Source: Mycogone perniciosa (Eukaryota > Ascomycota > Sordariomycetes > Hypocreales > Hypocreaceae). From it: 64,000 bases of DNA. The translations under genes were made by a program, and so were the position numbers. Below are positions 23,717 to 35,367 of this stretch, one piece after another; within the stretch, counting starts at the first letter, position 1, and each line of letters starts with the position of its first letter. The stretch is taken from positions 62,001-126,000 of the forward strand of contig JAOALB010000001.1 of NCBI GenBank assembly GCA_025331125.1, in the 5' to 3' direction. The notes under the pieces were generated by a model. That model saw only the letters and a list, made by a program, of their open reading frames with translations, was not told the DNA's origin and did not search any database.

Positions 23717-24537
23717 ATGGAGGCGGCAAATGGTGCAGCGGCGGCCCCAGCCCAAAATGGCCCTGAGGAAGACCGAGGGAGCTATAAACTCAAGTTCTGT
23801 ACCGTTTGCGCTAGCAATCAAAACAGGTTGGTTCCGGCAGTCGTCGCATAATTGAAGCTTCCCTTCTAACGGCAGCTAGATCTATGGAGGCCCATCTCCG
23901 ATTATCTCAGGCTAACTATCCTGTAATATCATTCGGCACCGGTTCCCTCGTGCGATTGCCCGGGCCTACAATAACCCAACCAAATGTTTACCAGTTCAAC
24001 AAGACATCTTATGACAGCATGTATAAGGAGCTAGAGTCCAAGGACCTACGACTCTATAGGAACAATGGTATCCTGAACATGCTCGGGAGGAATAGAGGAG
24101 TCAAATGGGGCCCTGAACGCTGGCAGGATTGGGCAGTTGGTGTTCCTCGATTGCAGCATTCTAATGACAAGGGAAGCGAAGGCACCGAAGGAGGTGTTGT
24201 GGATGTAGTTTTCACCTGCGAAGAACGTTGCTGGGACGCGGTCATTGATGACCTCCTCAGCCGTGGGTCACCTTTGAACCGCCCTGTGCACGTGATTAAC
24301 GTTGATATCAAGGACAATCATGAGGAAGCTCATGTTGGCGGACAGGGGATCCTTGATCTTGCAAACTCGCTCAATGCTGCTGCTGCCGAGGAGAGGGGTA
24401 CTGTAGGTTCGGCTGCTTTTGATAGTGGCAGCGCGGCAGCTCGGGCAAGCTTTGACGAACGTGTCCCGGAGATTATTGCGGCTTGGCAGGAACGCTGGCC
24501 CAATCTACCATCAACGTGGACACTTGCTTGGTTCTAA
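23717..24537 (+). CDS. ssu72: RNA polymerase II CTD phosphatase Ssu72
   Basis: Two exons (23717-23826 and 23880-24537) encode 255 residues. The intron splits the active-site loop: the phosphatase signature Cx5RS reads CASNQNRS with nucleophile Cys31 and Arg37, followed by MEAH. The acid/base region DVVFTCEERCWD and the conserved C-terminal LPSTWTLAWF are both present. Ssu72 removes phosphate from Ser5 and Ser7 of the RNA polymerase II C-terminal domain and works in the cleavage and polyadenylation factor for 3' end formation. The N-terminal 22 residues (Ala/Asn/Glu-rich) are an extension beyond yeast Ssu72. The ATG at 23884, inside the signature, is not the start because it would remove the catalytic cysteine. 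Confidence 0.95.
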
Positions 24538-27313
24538 ATGATACCCTACGAGTGTAACTTGAATTTTGGCGTGGCGTTTAAGGCAACAGCTTCATGGATT
24601 TTATTAGGAAGACCGTGGATTCGGCGTTGGGCAGATGGAATTTGGATGGCACAGGATGATTCCCAGATGCAATGGCCTAATGGGCCTGATTTAGCCGTCA
24701 AGGCAATACCATGAAGAATGTTGATATTCGTCTGTGGTACTCTTTGATAAACACTATTCCGCACCTAGGTAGCAGCGGATAAGGTCACAATATTCATGCT
24801 TGTGAACTTCATGGCGAACCAAGCAGACTCAACCTGTGAGACTGAAATTGCAGGGCCATACCCTGAAGTTAAAACAAGGTATGCCAAGCTCATTTACTAG
24901 GAGAATGTGGACGTTGATCGTGCGATGGTGGCGGAAGGCACATAGTTCGTATATGCGTCCTCTCCTAGTTCCAGAGGTTGACGGCCTGCCATCCATACCC
25001 CTGACAACCAGATGTTAGATCTTTCATGCGTGTACGGAGTATTTCCTCCATTATAACGTATGGTAAGGGTATCTATGGAGTCTGGCTGTCTTTGTGTGGA
25101 TTTCGAGGGGTTGTTGTGAACGTGAGCAAGAAAGACCAAATGGCACCAAGAGAGATAAGGAATTTGGAGAGACCAACGCAATGTCTCGCGCTTGAAGGAG
25201 CGAGCCGCAATCTTGATACTCCGAATGTGGGACAAGGTTCTCTGTAAGTATGCTGTGCAATGTGTGTCAAGCATTTATTATTGCGACATCGCGAACGAGT
25301 TTATACCGTTTATACCTAGTTGTGCAAAGGTGTAATACTTCGTAACTTATGTATCTTCCGTGCCTAGCCTATGTCCAGGTATGAATGCAAGGAGGTTGGA
25401 ACAATTTCAGGAATTCATACTAATGCTGAGTAGTATTCCGTATCCACCCGTACGTGGAAGCTCGCCATCTCTCATCATTCGCATGTTCGGCGTACAGGTG
25501 AGATTTGGTACTCCGTAGTCTGGAATAAAATGGAGCATTCGGACTGAACCAGGGTCCGGTATGACTTTTTAACGAGTTTCGCGTCTGGAGGGCGGGCTCT
25601 GTGGAGTTGTCAGAGCGCAGATCTCAAAAACCAATCTACCTTTTTGGCGTCCGAAACTCTGGAGTAGTATTACTAAGTATCTAAGAGTAGCTGTAGCAAG
25701 TATTTGGGAAGGCAATTCACATTTACGTCCTAACAAGGCTTGAATACTCATACTCATACGGAGTACGGAGTAGTACTACCAGTAGTAAGTACTCCGCAGA
25801 TACCCCTGGATTATGAGTTCAATCTTGGCAAGGCGTTGTTGTATTCATAGTGGAGTCTGCTCATAAGATCATAATAGATAGATAATGACTCGCCCTTGTT
25901 CATGGTGTCGATTTCCAATAGCAGCTGAGCTATAACTGGCCAATTCGGAGGCGATGCATTGCTCCGTACTCGTAATAATTCGAGGACATGACAAGCGACC
26001 CCAATCCAAATCTATGCCTAGCGCGGGCGATTGTTGAACAAATAGGAGTCCGCCGACGCCGCATTTTCAGGGGAAATGACCATTCCCCAACTTGTAGCCG
26101 ACGCTACCAGACGCCGCCAAAGCCATATGGGAGGCCTTGGAGCCCTAGGACCTTCTGTCAGAAAAGGCGTTACGGAGTAGATTTCGAGGATGGTAGTGCT
26201 TTAGGGCCTACTCGTAACGAGTTCCGCCAGGGACTTCTCCATAGTATTCTCCAAAGAGATGGAGGCGAGAGGTGGGGGGTTAATTACCAGTGGAGGTACG
26301 GAGTAGTCTTTTGGAATCTTCGAGGCATATCTTACCTGTACTCGTACGTACGAAGTAGTACCTAGGTATATGTACTTCGTACCTGGAAAGCATTGGATTG
26401 GCAAGAGGTGGTGGTGTTGTCCCTCTTATCTGGCAGTCAGCTTTTGGTTTCCAGTTCTTTTGTATCAACTCTACTTCGTCACCCATACACTCTCTCAAGT
26501 AATTTCTTCTATCTTCGTCCTCCCCATCGCCGTCCAACATCGGCGAGCTCTTTCTTATACCAATTCATCCTCCGAGTCCCCGGCGTGACCGGAAGAAATT
26601 GCAATCGAAGTATTATTTGCCAGCAGGGACCGGGATCAGCACCTACGAGTACGAGTACATAGCTCATTTCCCGAGCTGCGCCAGATCTCACCAGCAATAC
26701 CAGAATACCCCCTTTTGACACACCCTGGACGTGTTGCCAATTGGCCATTTTCATTCCTTCATCCCTGCCTCCCGCCCTGGCGTTTCGTGGACCGTCGCGG
26801 ATATTTTTTCCTTTCTGGTTTCCACGCGGCCTCTTTTCAACTGTGTGCTCACCTAAATAAACCGAGTACTAGCACTATTACTGCTCGTGCAAATCAGAGC
26901 CGCCGAGACACGACACGGATATCTTGTTATTCCACAACCCGTGTGTTCGGTGCACCAGCTGGCCCAAACGCTCTAGCCGCCCTCTCGTGGTGAACGAACT
27001 CCAATACGATAGGTGTGGTGTGATACTCGTACACACAGGTACCTACCTAGATACCCATCTTGCCTCAATCTGTTCGCCTTGTTCCAACTGGGACAAAGAC
27101 TGACGCCAACAAGCAGCACGCCTACCAACCTGCGACTAGGTAGCAACATCTGTGAGCCACAGGGGCAGTGCACTGTGGAGAAATCGATTCCAGGACACGA
27201 CTGCCTTGGACTGGTCTCGCGTGGCATCTCCTTGGTAAGACACTACACGGCACGACCACTGAAATCTTCCTCTCGCAGCTCCTCCACCTGCCCTCTTTCT
27301 ATTGCCCCAGATC
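24538..27313. other. Long spacer and probable leader of spa2
   Basis: About 2.8 kb without a recognised gene. TACGGAGTA-type motifs are frequent (about 25033, 25757-25772, 26174, 26297, and a facing pair at 26347-26382). The last 700-800 bases are pyrimidine-rich and probably hold the spa2 promoter and a long 5' leader. The short frames here mostly begin with non-ATG codons and have no domain. Confidence 0.5.
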
Positions 27314-30129
27314 ATGAGTAACGCCGGTGATCGCAATGCGCCGCTATCTCCAGTCTCTGTAGGCGGAAGCGAGTGGTCATTTTCCAAGTACCAGGCCAAC
27401 AACGACGACGGTTCCTATCCCAACAATCGCGGTAACCTCATCTCACCTCCCAACTCGGGAGGCTCACCCGGAGGCATGAGCATGAATGGCTTCCCCCCGG
27501 GGCCCAGGAGCACTGGGGGACCATCGCCGCCGCCCTCCGTGGGCCGATCCAGCAATGGCGCCAGTCTGTACGCAAAGAGCGAGAGTGCTCGTAACGACAA
27601 TCGTAACGGCAACGGCAACGAATTAAACGAAACAGTTCTGAGCGAACATTACGTGGCTCTCAGAACGTTCCTCACATCCCGCGATAACATTCTCAAGCAA
27701 CAACCCAACAAAGCGCGCGATAAGCTCCTGCGACTGTCCCCCGTGCAATTCTTCGAACTGAGCACCGATGTCTTCGACGAATTGATGCGCCGGCAGGCGA
27801 CAGCTCGAGTTCCCCCAAATGCTCCCAACATGCCTCCGACCTTCCTGCTGCCCGAAAAGTCATTCCACCCGAAACGGAACCAAGCCCGCCAGAGGCTCTC
27901 GTCTCTAGGACCTCCTCGATTTCGAGATCTCGCTGCCGACGTGTTCCACGAGCTAGAACGACGGTTCCCTCACTTTTTGGGGGCTGATATCCCGCGCGTT
28001 GGCAGCTCTATGTCGATGCGAGGCGCCCCAATGAACCGTACTGGGACGCCAGTCAATGGTAATGTCTTCCCAATTAGAGGTCAGAGCCGAATGCGAAGAC
28101 CATCAGATGCTAGCTCAATTAGAGGTGGTCCTCCACCTGGTGACGCGTATGGGATACCTCCGTCTCCTAGCATTCCGAATGGTGAGTATGCACGGCCTAT
28201 GCCGAAGCAGCTGAATCAAAATAATACGATTGTGCCCAATAAGAGCACTATGCTCGAAGAAGATGACGATGGCGGGGACGCATTTGGCTTTGAGGAAGGC
28301 GGAAACAGTGAAAGCAAGGGAGGCGCTGTGACCTCAGAGGCAAGAATAATTCCTCATATGCTGTTCTGCAGAATGACTAACAATTATCAGGATGATAAGA
28401 AGCTCATTGAGGAGTATGAAACACAAGTGCGAGAATTGCGTGAAAAGCTGGAAGGAATGGAGGATGCTATGAAGAGAAAAGAAGATGAAATGAACAATAT
28501 AATGAACGGCGAAAGATCGCGAACCACAGCTGCAGACGTGGAGAAGAAGGAATTGGAAGACATTCGCGCAAACCTTGAGGACAAATTGGCAGAGGTACAA
28601 AATCTCAATAATTCTATGAAGCAAGAACTGGAGCGCATGCGCGAGGACCATGAGCAGGAAACCAGCCAGCTTCGAGACCAGATTCAGCAAGGCACAAGGC
28701 AGATACCGGCAGGTGATACAAACGAGGAGCTACAGCAGGAAAATGAACAGCTTCGGCATTCGCTGCAGCAACAGCAGCGAGTCACCGAGGAAGTTCGAAC
28801 CGAGGCTCAGGAATTCTTGCGGGAGATGCGGATGCTGTCCCAGCAGAGCGGCTTAACCTACGAAAAGCAGGCAGAGTTGGAACAAACCATTGAGCAACTG
28901 GAGCATGAGGTCCGAGAATGGAGAAACCGCTACGCACGCGCCAAGACACAAATACGAACCATGAGAGGATCTTCTATCGGGCTCACCATCGACGAGGATG
29001 CTGCCAAATATGTCCGTGACAAGGGCTTCCTGGAGGAGAGCGGACTCGTTAAGGATGTGCACGTTACCAAATTCCAGATGGCCATCGATGAGCTACTGCA
29101 AAAGGCGCGGCAAGAAGACCCAGAAAATGTCATTGATGCCATGAAATCCGTCGTGGTCAGCGTCCGTCGAATTACGAGAGATCTTGACGAGTCCACTCCG
29201 CATGGTTCTGAACTGGTTCAGCAGAATGGCAAACTCAAGGCAAAGGTTTCGGCCACGGCAAACAGTCTCATCACTGCATCCAAGAATTTCGCAGCAAGTG
29301 CTGGAATCTCCCCCGTCTCGCTTATGGATGCTGCGGCGTCACATCTTACAGCTGCTATCGTCGATCTACTCCGCGTTGTCAAAATTCGACCTACCCCTGT
29401 GGGAGAGCTTGAAGAGGAGGACGAAGGGACTGTGACTCCTGTTGATTCCGCAGGCTTCTTCTCCCCACGTAGCACTGCCCGGGGATCTACGACCCAGGAC
29501 GTTCCGCCTTCAGCGCCTGGTTTTCAAGATCTTGCTGGTGTTAGAACCAGCGTCGAGTCCTCCGCTTACAGCGCTGTGAGCTCTCCACGAGGATCTGTTG
29601 ATGCTTATGCAAAGGATGCCACCAACGGAACGGGATATCTGGGTATTACGAATGGATATGGAATTCAACAGCCCGATAATCGACTCGAGGATCTGAAGGT
29701 ACGGCCTTGGGGCGGCGCTTAATTACGACCACGGCACTGACGAAAGCTCAGATCCATCTCGAGGACCAGGTTGCCCTTCTGGTATCTGACGTTCAGAACC
29801 TTGTCAACTGCGTACGCTCCGATGCCAAGATTGGCCAAATCTCGACCGAGATTGACTCCATCAACACCATAGTTGGCAAAGTCATGTCCGAAATGCAGAA
29901 TGGCGGCCACGGTGATATGGTCATTCGTTTGGGTGACTGCCGGGACCGCCTCCTCGAGGCCAACCAGCGTGGTCAGGAGATAGCAGGCTCCGGGGCTAAT
30001 GATAATGACTGGCGAGTGTGGACGCAGACTCTCCCACCAATTGCTTTTGAGATTGCCCGTGAGACCAAGGAGCTTGTACAAGAAATTGGAAAGATGGCGG
30101 TGTCACGAGATGCGGATGATTTTTCATGA
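27314..30129 (+). CDS. spa2: Polarisome scaffold Spa2/SpaA
   Basis: Two exons (27314-29698 and 29752-30129) give 920 residues; the 53-bp intron ends in a CTGAC branch site and CAG. Two Spa2 homology repeats lie near residues 105-155 (SEHYVALRTFL, KARDKLLRLSPVQFFELSTDV) and 190-230 (QARQRLSSLGPPRFRDLAADV). A long coiled coil follows at about 355-550, then a globular region (LTIDEDAAKYVRDKGFLEESG) and a Spa2-type C-terminal domain in exon 2 (HLEDQVALLVSDVQNLV). Spa2 organises the polarisome at hyphal tips, linking formin and MAP-kinase kinases to polarised growth. A 63-base stretch at 28328-28390 looks like a retained stop-free intron; if removed, the protein is 899 residues. The start is the first in-frame ATG. 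Confidence 0.92.
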
Positions 30130-31877
30130 AATGGACGAGCAAATTCTAATTTCTATTCAACAACAAATCCGATTTCAGCACAGGAAATGTTACAGCGCCT
30201 CTCCTGTGCATCGGATTCTTCCGTTACCGGTCATGGCGTCACCCCTATCCTCGTCGAATAGGAAGGATTCTTGATACCCCTTGCGTATATGTCACATTGC
30301 TCAACGTCGATTGTTGTTTTCTTCTTTTCTCTGTATATATTTTTATTATTGGCTTTTGTTCTGGTGGAGGAAGACGTGTGGCCCAGAGATGCTTGACGAG
30401 TTTCATGCATTCAGAGAAACATGCGACTTGTTTGTATAGACATCATGACAAGGCGTTGCTGTGGCTTAAGCATTTACTTGCGTATGACAAGACGGTTCTG
30501 GACTGTGGATAAGGAATATATAACACCAGCGTCTAAAGATTTCTCGAGTCGTGGGCACGACGTGATGATGTTGTGTGGAGTGATGCTGTTTTGCCCCTGC
30601 TCGGTGGGCCAGGTAGACGCATTGACTTGTTACTTCTTTCATAACTTGCTCTGCATACTCCGTACTCCGTACATGACTCCTTGACAAAGCCTGGAGAAGT
30701 GGCGTCAGCCTTTTAGTGTCAAGGCTAAAAACGTCCATTCTTTGGTGGATTACGGAGTACTCGTAATAATTGGTGGCGAGAAGGCCGTGAGCCGCCATAC
30801 AAAAGCACCGAGACTATCTCCTTAGGGGCGATCCGAGCACTTGGGAGCTTGTGAATTACTGGAAATTAGTAGCTTGATGTGAACCACCATTGATGTTTGC
30901 TATGGACATGGGAATATACTAACGTGAGGATGCATATTGTGGTGTTGCAATGGGCCGAGGATATGGGCAGTTAGTAACTATTACGGAGTGGTACATATTA
31001 CCACCGGCTTTTACATACGGGTAGGAAAATGCCGTCTTTGACATGCTCGAAGCTATTGGGTGCTAGTACGTAGTACAGAGTACGTAGATAGTAGTAATAG
31101 TACTCCGTAGGGATGGAGTAATCAGGGTCAGACATTTCCGCATTCAGCCGCTTGCAACGACCTTCCATCGACTTATAGTTTGCACCCACTGTAAAAGACC
31201 TGCCCGCTGCAGCTTTAGCGGCCCTTTCAGGCACGGACTCGCCGAATTGGTGACGTTCAGCAGACGCAGACGCAGACACAGACGCAGACACACCCCCCCC
31301 ACCTTCTTCCCCAGACCTCCCGAGCGCAAGTCATCACACCCTCCATCTTCAACTTCAACTTTCTCTTATCTCACCAACCATACATTTTGCCGTCCAATCG
31401 ACAAAAGGCTTGTACTGCGCTGCACTGCGCTGCACTGCATTGGAATCCCGCGAATCCTCATCATCATGGAGAGTGTATGATCCGCCCCTCCTGTCTCATT
31501 CCCATGCATGCGGCCTCCCGCGACCAATTCATCCACTGTTGATCCCTACCTACCCGCATTTTGAATCACCAACAACCGTTTGTTTCAGCCACCGCAAGGC
31601 TCTGTCTGGTCTGGCCAAACAAACCGGAGAGTCTCGTTCCTAATCCATTCATTTTTGTTATTTTCAGCTAGCGGCTATTGCCCACCTTGCGAGTGTTGAT
31701 CGCAAAGGCTGTGCAAGCATTATTGGTGCGCCAAGGGCCCGAAATTATCGACAGAGCCAATAGCACAGAACCCTCCTACTCCTACATATTTGCGCTCAAT
31801 CGGCCTTTCCGCGAGACTGCCGCTGGCGCGTATTCAGGAAAGGAAGACAGCGGGAGGGAGACCAACTGGATTACATC
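30130..31877. other. Spacer between spa2 and the JmjC gene
   Basis: No gene seen. It contains the spa2 3' end, TACTCCGTACTCCGTA at about 30658-30673, TACGGAGTA near 30752 and 31098, and in its right half a CT-rich probable promoter/leader for the JmjC gene. Confidence 0.5.
31262..31291. repeat. CAGACG/CAGACA hexanucleotide repeat
   Basis: About five imperfect tandem copies of CAGACR upstream of the JmjC gene, followed by a C8 run. Direct sequence reading. Confidence 0.75.
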
Positions 31878-33656
31878 ATGGCCTCGTCGGCGCATAGTGT
31901 TGAGCTGGCACTGGGGGCTCCGTGCGAGGTCGCATCCAAGACATGCAAGGCCGCCTCCACAGCCGGCGACTCCTCAGAGAACCCTTTGGAGTGCCCTGTG
32001 AATACAGGCTCTCTGCAATTACTTGAAACAGAAGCCTCCAATGCGGCTACTGTTGACACACGTGGCCTCGAGCTGCATGTCCAGGCGAATCGCTCAAATG
32101 CTGAGCCAACCGCCCACCCGGAGCCGCAAACGGGCTCTGATACTTTGGCATCACCTGTTTTAGATCTCCAAATGTCAGCTCCAATCATCCAGCCTAACAT
32201 AGAGCCTCAAGCTGATGCCATGGGTCTTAATATCAGTGCGACTCTACTATCACAGGAAGCTGTAGCTCTAGAGACAACATCGGAACGCCCTGCAACCCCG
32301 ATCAAACCCCCATCAAGTCAAACCCCGCCTCCAATGAACCACGAGACCTCGCAACAACCCCTCGAAAACACACGTCACCCCGCCTCGTCATCTCCGTTGT
32401 CAGAACTGACATGTTTGTCTGATGTGGGCGACCTGTTAGAACAAACGTCCCCCGAAGCATGCAGCTCTCCCGCTACTCGAGAAAGCCTGGCTAGTTCCCC
32501 GTTGAGTGAACTTGAGATGGATATCGCGGGTCATCCTATCGAATATGACTATGATGGGCCGCCTGGCAGCCAGTTGTTGCGCTTGAAGCCGACCCCTTCT
32601 CAGTGGGCCGATTTTCCGGCACTCCTCTCGCTGGCCCGACGTCTCCATGCAGAGCATGATGGTTGTTTTAAGATCATTCTTCCAGAGCAACTTAGAGATC
32701 CTCTTCCGGAGAAAACTGCACAAAAGCTTCCCGCAAATGCTTACCGGGTCAGGCAAATCAGACAGAGGATGTTCTGGCAAGTGAGCACGGTTCGGACCGA
32801 TGGCATTTTTTCGTCGTCGGAACCAGAGGCGGACTTCTCGGAGAGTCTGAACGTGACGATCAAGAACCTGAAAACCTTGTTCAACAAAAACAAGGAAAGG
32901 CAGATGCGCTACGTCCGCTACCGAGTGGATGTCCCGGCCTGGACGGCTAGGCAGAGACGAGAGGCTGGTGTACCCGAACGGAGCCCGATTCACCCTCTAA
33001 AGGGCGATAAACTCGACTACACGAAGGCTATTATTCCTGGAATTCACACACCTTATGTGTACGAATCTGGCCCCCACTTCGGGGCGACATTCCAGTTTCA
33101 TGCTGAAGATTTCCGGCTTGCCTCGCTCAACCATCTTTACAAAGGCCGCAAGATCTGGATCGTCATCCCTACCACGGCCGTTGATGTGACTGAGAAGGCC
33201 TTGAATCGCAAGGGAAAATGCTCCCAGTTCATGCGTCATCGAGCCGAGTTCTTCTTCCCCGAGAGACTCGAGAAGATGGGTATCCCCTACCGCATTGTCG
33301 ACCAGCGACCAGGTGAGACGATCGTCATCTTACCAGATGCATATCACGAGGGCTTCAGTACCGGATACACTATCGCTGAGGCCAAAAACTATGCTGATCC
33401 GGATTGGACGACCGATACGTATCAACCGTGCCAGCCAAGCTGCCAGCTTGCGACGGCTATCCCGGCTGAGTTCATGCGACCCCTGCGAGAAGGCGAACAG
33501 CGGCTCGATTTATGTGCTGATTATGGTGATGGGATGGTCGCGCTGCAACAGCAGCAGCCATTACCGTCGGAACCGCAACTACCTACGCCGAAGCGAAGTC
33601 ACGACGAGGATGACCTGTTGGCAGAGCGGAATACCAAACAACTCAAGGTTTATTAA
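31878..33656 (+). CDS. JmjC-domain protein, KDM4-like, with a degenerate JmjN
   Basis: Single exon, 592 residues. The JmjC domain lies at about residues 375-515. The Fe(II) triad is readable as His408-x-Glu410 in FQFHAEDF and His490 in DAYHEGFSTGY, followed by IAEAKNYA, which matches the WGFNxGFNxAEAxNFA-type end of KDM4 enzymes. A JmjN-like stretch occurs at about 235-272 (LKPTPSQWADFPALLSLA, then GCFKIILPEQL). No PHD, Tudor or zinc cluster follows, unlike most KDM4/Gis1 proteins. The first 230 residues are low-complexity, rich in Ser, Pro, Thr and Glu. KDM4 enzymes demethylate H3K9/H3K36 with 2-oxoglutarate; retained ligands make activity plausible, but the substrate is inference. Confidence 0.82.
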   Translation: MASSAHSVELALGAPCEVASKTCKAASTAGDSSENPLECPVNTGSLQLLETEASNAATVDTRGLELHVQANRSNAEPTAHPEPQTGSDTLASPVLDLQMSAPIIQPNIEPQADAMGLNISATLLSQEAVALETTSERPATPIKPPSSQTPPPMNHETSQQPLENTRHPASSSPLSELTCLSDVGDLLEQTSPEACSSPATRESLASSPLSELEMDIAGHPIEYDYDGPPGSQLLRLKPTPSQWADFPALLSLARRLHAEHDGCFKIILPEQLRDPLPEKTAQKLPANAYRVRQIRQRMFWQVSTVRTDGIFSSSEPEADFSESLNVTIKNLKTLFNKNKERQMRYVRYRVDVPAWTARQRREAGVPERSPIHPLKGDKLDYTKAIIPGIHTPYVYESGPHFGATFQFHAEDFRLASLNHLYKGRKIWIVIPTTAVDVTEKALNRKGKCSQFMRHRAEFFFPERLEKMGIPYRIVDQRPGETIVILPDAYHEGFSTGYTIAEAKNYADPDWTTDTYQPCQPSCQLATAIPAEFMRPLREGEQRLDLCADYGDGMVALQQQQPLPSEPQLPTPKRSHDEDDLLAERNTKQLKVY

Positions 33657-34154
33657 ACATTGCAATAGGTGTTACGACGGAATGGAAACGGGAATGGAAA
33701 CAGAAATGGAACGGATGGCGTAGACTTATTTTTTTCTCGGCTACGATTTTATGGTACTGCTTTGTCATGGCAGGAGGATGAAACAGGGGAAAGGCGTTTG
33801 ATCACTTTTACAGGATTTGCTTTTCCTGTGCGAGAGAGAGAGAGAGAATACCCACCATGTTGGACGAGTTTGATGGATGAATGGATGGACTTGTTACGAT
33901 ACGATACATGTTGCTCATTACGCTGTTTATGATGGAAATCTACGAGGGATAGAAATGATTTGAAACGAATTGTCTTTATCCCATTTATACCCCCGTGAAT
34001 GCGTCAGTTTTGTCATGAATCCAACCAGATAGAATGGACTATAGAGACATAGATGCCTCCTCCCCTGATGCTCATAGATTCGTGCAACAATTAGAATTAC
34101 CGCGTTGTCTCGTTGCTACAGACAGTTGTCGTGTCATACGCTAATACTCAATAC
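33657..34154. other. Convergent spacer, JmjC / Psg1-like genes
   Basis: Probable overlapping 3' regions. It has a short (GA)n run at about 33833-33847 and no supportable frame. Confidence 0.55.
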
Positions 34155-35367
34155 CTAATACCTGTGTTGTCTCTCCCTGTCTTGTCTGGACATTTCATCT
34201 CGGAAGGCGTTCCCACTGGCACCCGTAGTGCCCTGCTGCTCGAACGTAGCCGAGATAGGACTGCCGGCGAGGCTGCCCAGAGCGTCGCTGTCTCGTCGAG
34301 GCATCTCTGGGGCGTCACGGTACTCCCTGCGAGGCGGGGCGGCATCGGCGTCGTGGAGCTGGATGCCGTTGTCACGCTTGGAGCGGAACATACGCCGACG
34401 GGCCTTGCGGCCGCTGTAGCCGTGGCGTGCGCGGCTCATGATGTTGCCGAGTTCAATGCGGCGAGCCTTGCGGTTCCAGAGGCAGACACCAACGACGAGG
34501 AGGGCGATGGAGCCGAAGACGATGGGGAGGGCGATGGTAAGGGTGCGGCCGGTGGGAGCTACGGACTTGGGGCCGTCGGGGAAGGCTGGGTTTGCGATTG
34601 CGATGGGCAGGGCGATGGAGTTATTCTTGTTGTTGCTGCCCCTGGGGGCGCTGAGGAGGGTGATGGTGAGGTTGTTGAGCTTTTCGCTGGCGAGGTACTT
34701 GTCTGTGACCTGGAAGGGCCAGAAACCCCAGGCGGCGGGGACGCGATCGTTGTCGAAGGACTCGAGCTTGGCCCACTCGTTGCTCGTCTTGTTAAGGTAG
34801 TCGAGGCGAATGGTGATCTCGTAGGTGGTGTTGCTGCCGAGCGTCTTGTTGTAGTAGTCGGGGTCCCAGGTGACTTTGCGACAGTCAATTAGCCTTCCAT
34901 TGAAGCCAACAGGGTCGAAATTGGACGCGGTTATACTTACTGTAGTAGGTGTTGCCCGTCAGGAGGGTGCTGTTATGGTAAGGCGTACAGAACGGAGCGA
35001 AGTCGCCGTCCTTGTTGTAGCAGCGCGAGAAGGCGCCCTGGTTGTTCTTGGACGTCGCCGTCGGATTGGGAGGCTGGCCCGTACTTGTGGCGATCTCGCC
35101 CCATGAGGTGAAGGTGTAGACGGTAGCGGTAAGATCGTGAGGCGCGCCATTGACAGCCGTAGGAGTGCCGCTGATAGTGGTCATGGACGGCGTGAAGGTC
35201 GTAGACGGGCGGCCCTCATCGTCGACAGTGACCCAGGGCGCTGTTGGGTCGGCTCTCCGCTGCAGAACAGCATCTCGAGCGTCCAATTGAGCGGCCGGAG
35301 CGGCGGGTATGGCAGCCGCAGAGCCACAGAGCGCGGCAGCGGCGCCAAGGATGGTGATGGCGTGCAT
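34155..35367 (-). CDS. Psg1-like type I membrane glycoprotein
   Basis: Two exons (34941-35367 and 34155-34873) give 381 residues. The ATG at 35367 opens a clear signal peptide (MHAITILGAAAALCGSAAA) with an Ala-rich end. The conserved core has FCTPYHNSTLLTGNTYY, and the splice leads into a TWDPDYYNKT motif, the pattern of fungal Psg1 proteins (yeast YKL077W), which help stabilise the plasma-membrane ATPase Pma1 in the Golgi. A transmembrane helix lies near residues 265-287 (ALPIVFGSIALLVVGVCLW), followed by a basic cytosolic tail with Arg clusters and an RQHRY end. Several NxS/T sites are in the lumenal part. Upstream in-frame codons before 35367 would hide the signal peptide and are rejected. 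The Psg1 assignment rests on motif memory and layout. Confidence 0.72.

Noticed and set aside
27013..27321. Possible upstream frame overlapping the spa2 start
   Set aside because: The frame starts with GTG and contains no ATG, so it is not a credible upstream open reading frame.
34113..34892. 259-codon plus-strand open frame
   Set aside because: It lies antisense over exon 2 of the Psg1-like gene and is Val/Gly/Glu/Ala-rich as expected from the reverse complement of that GC-rich exon; no domain.
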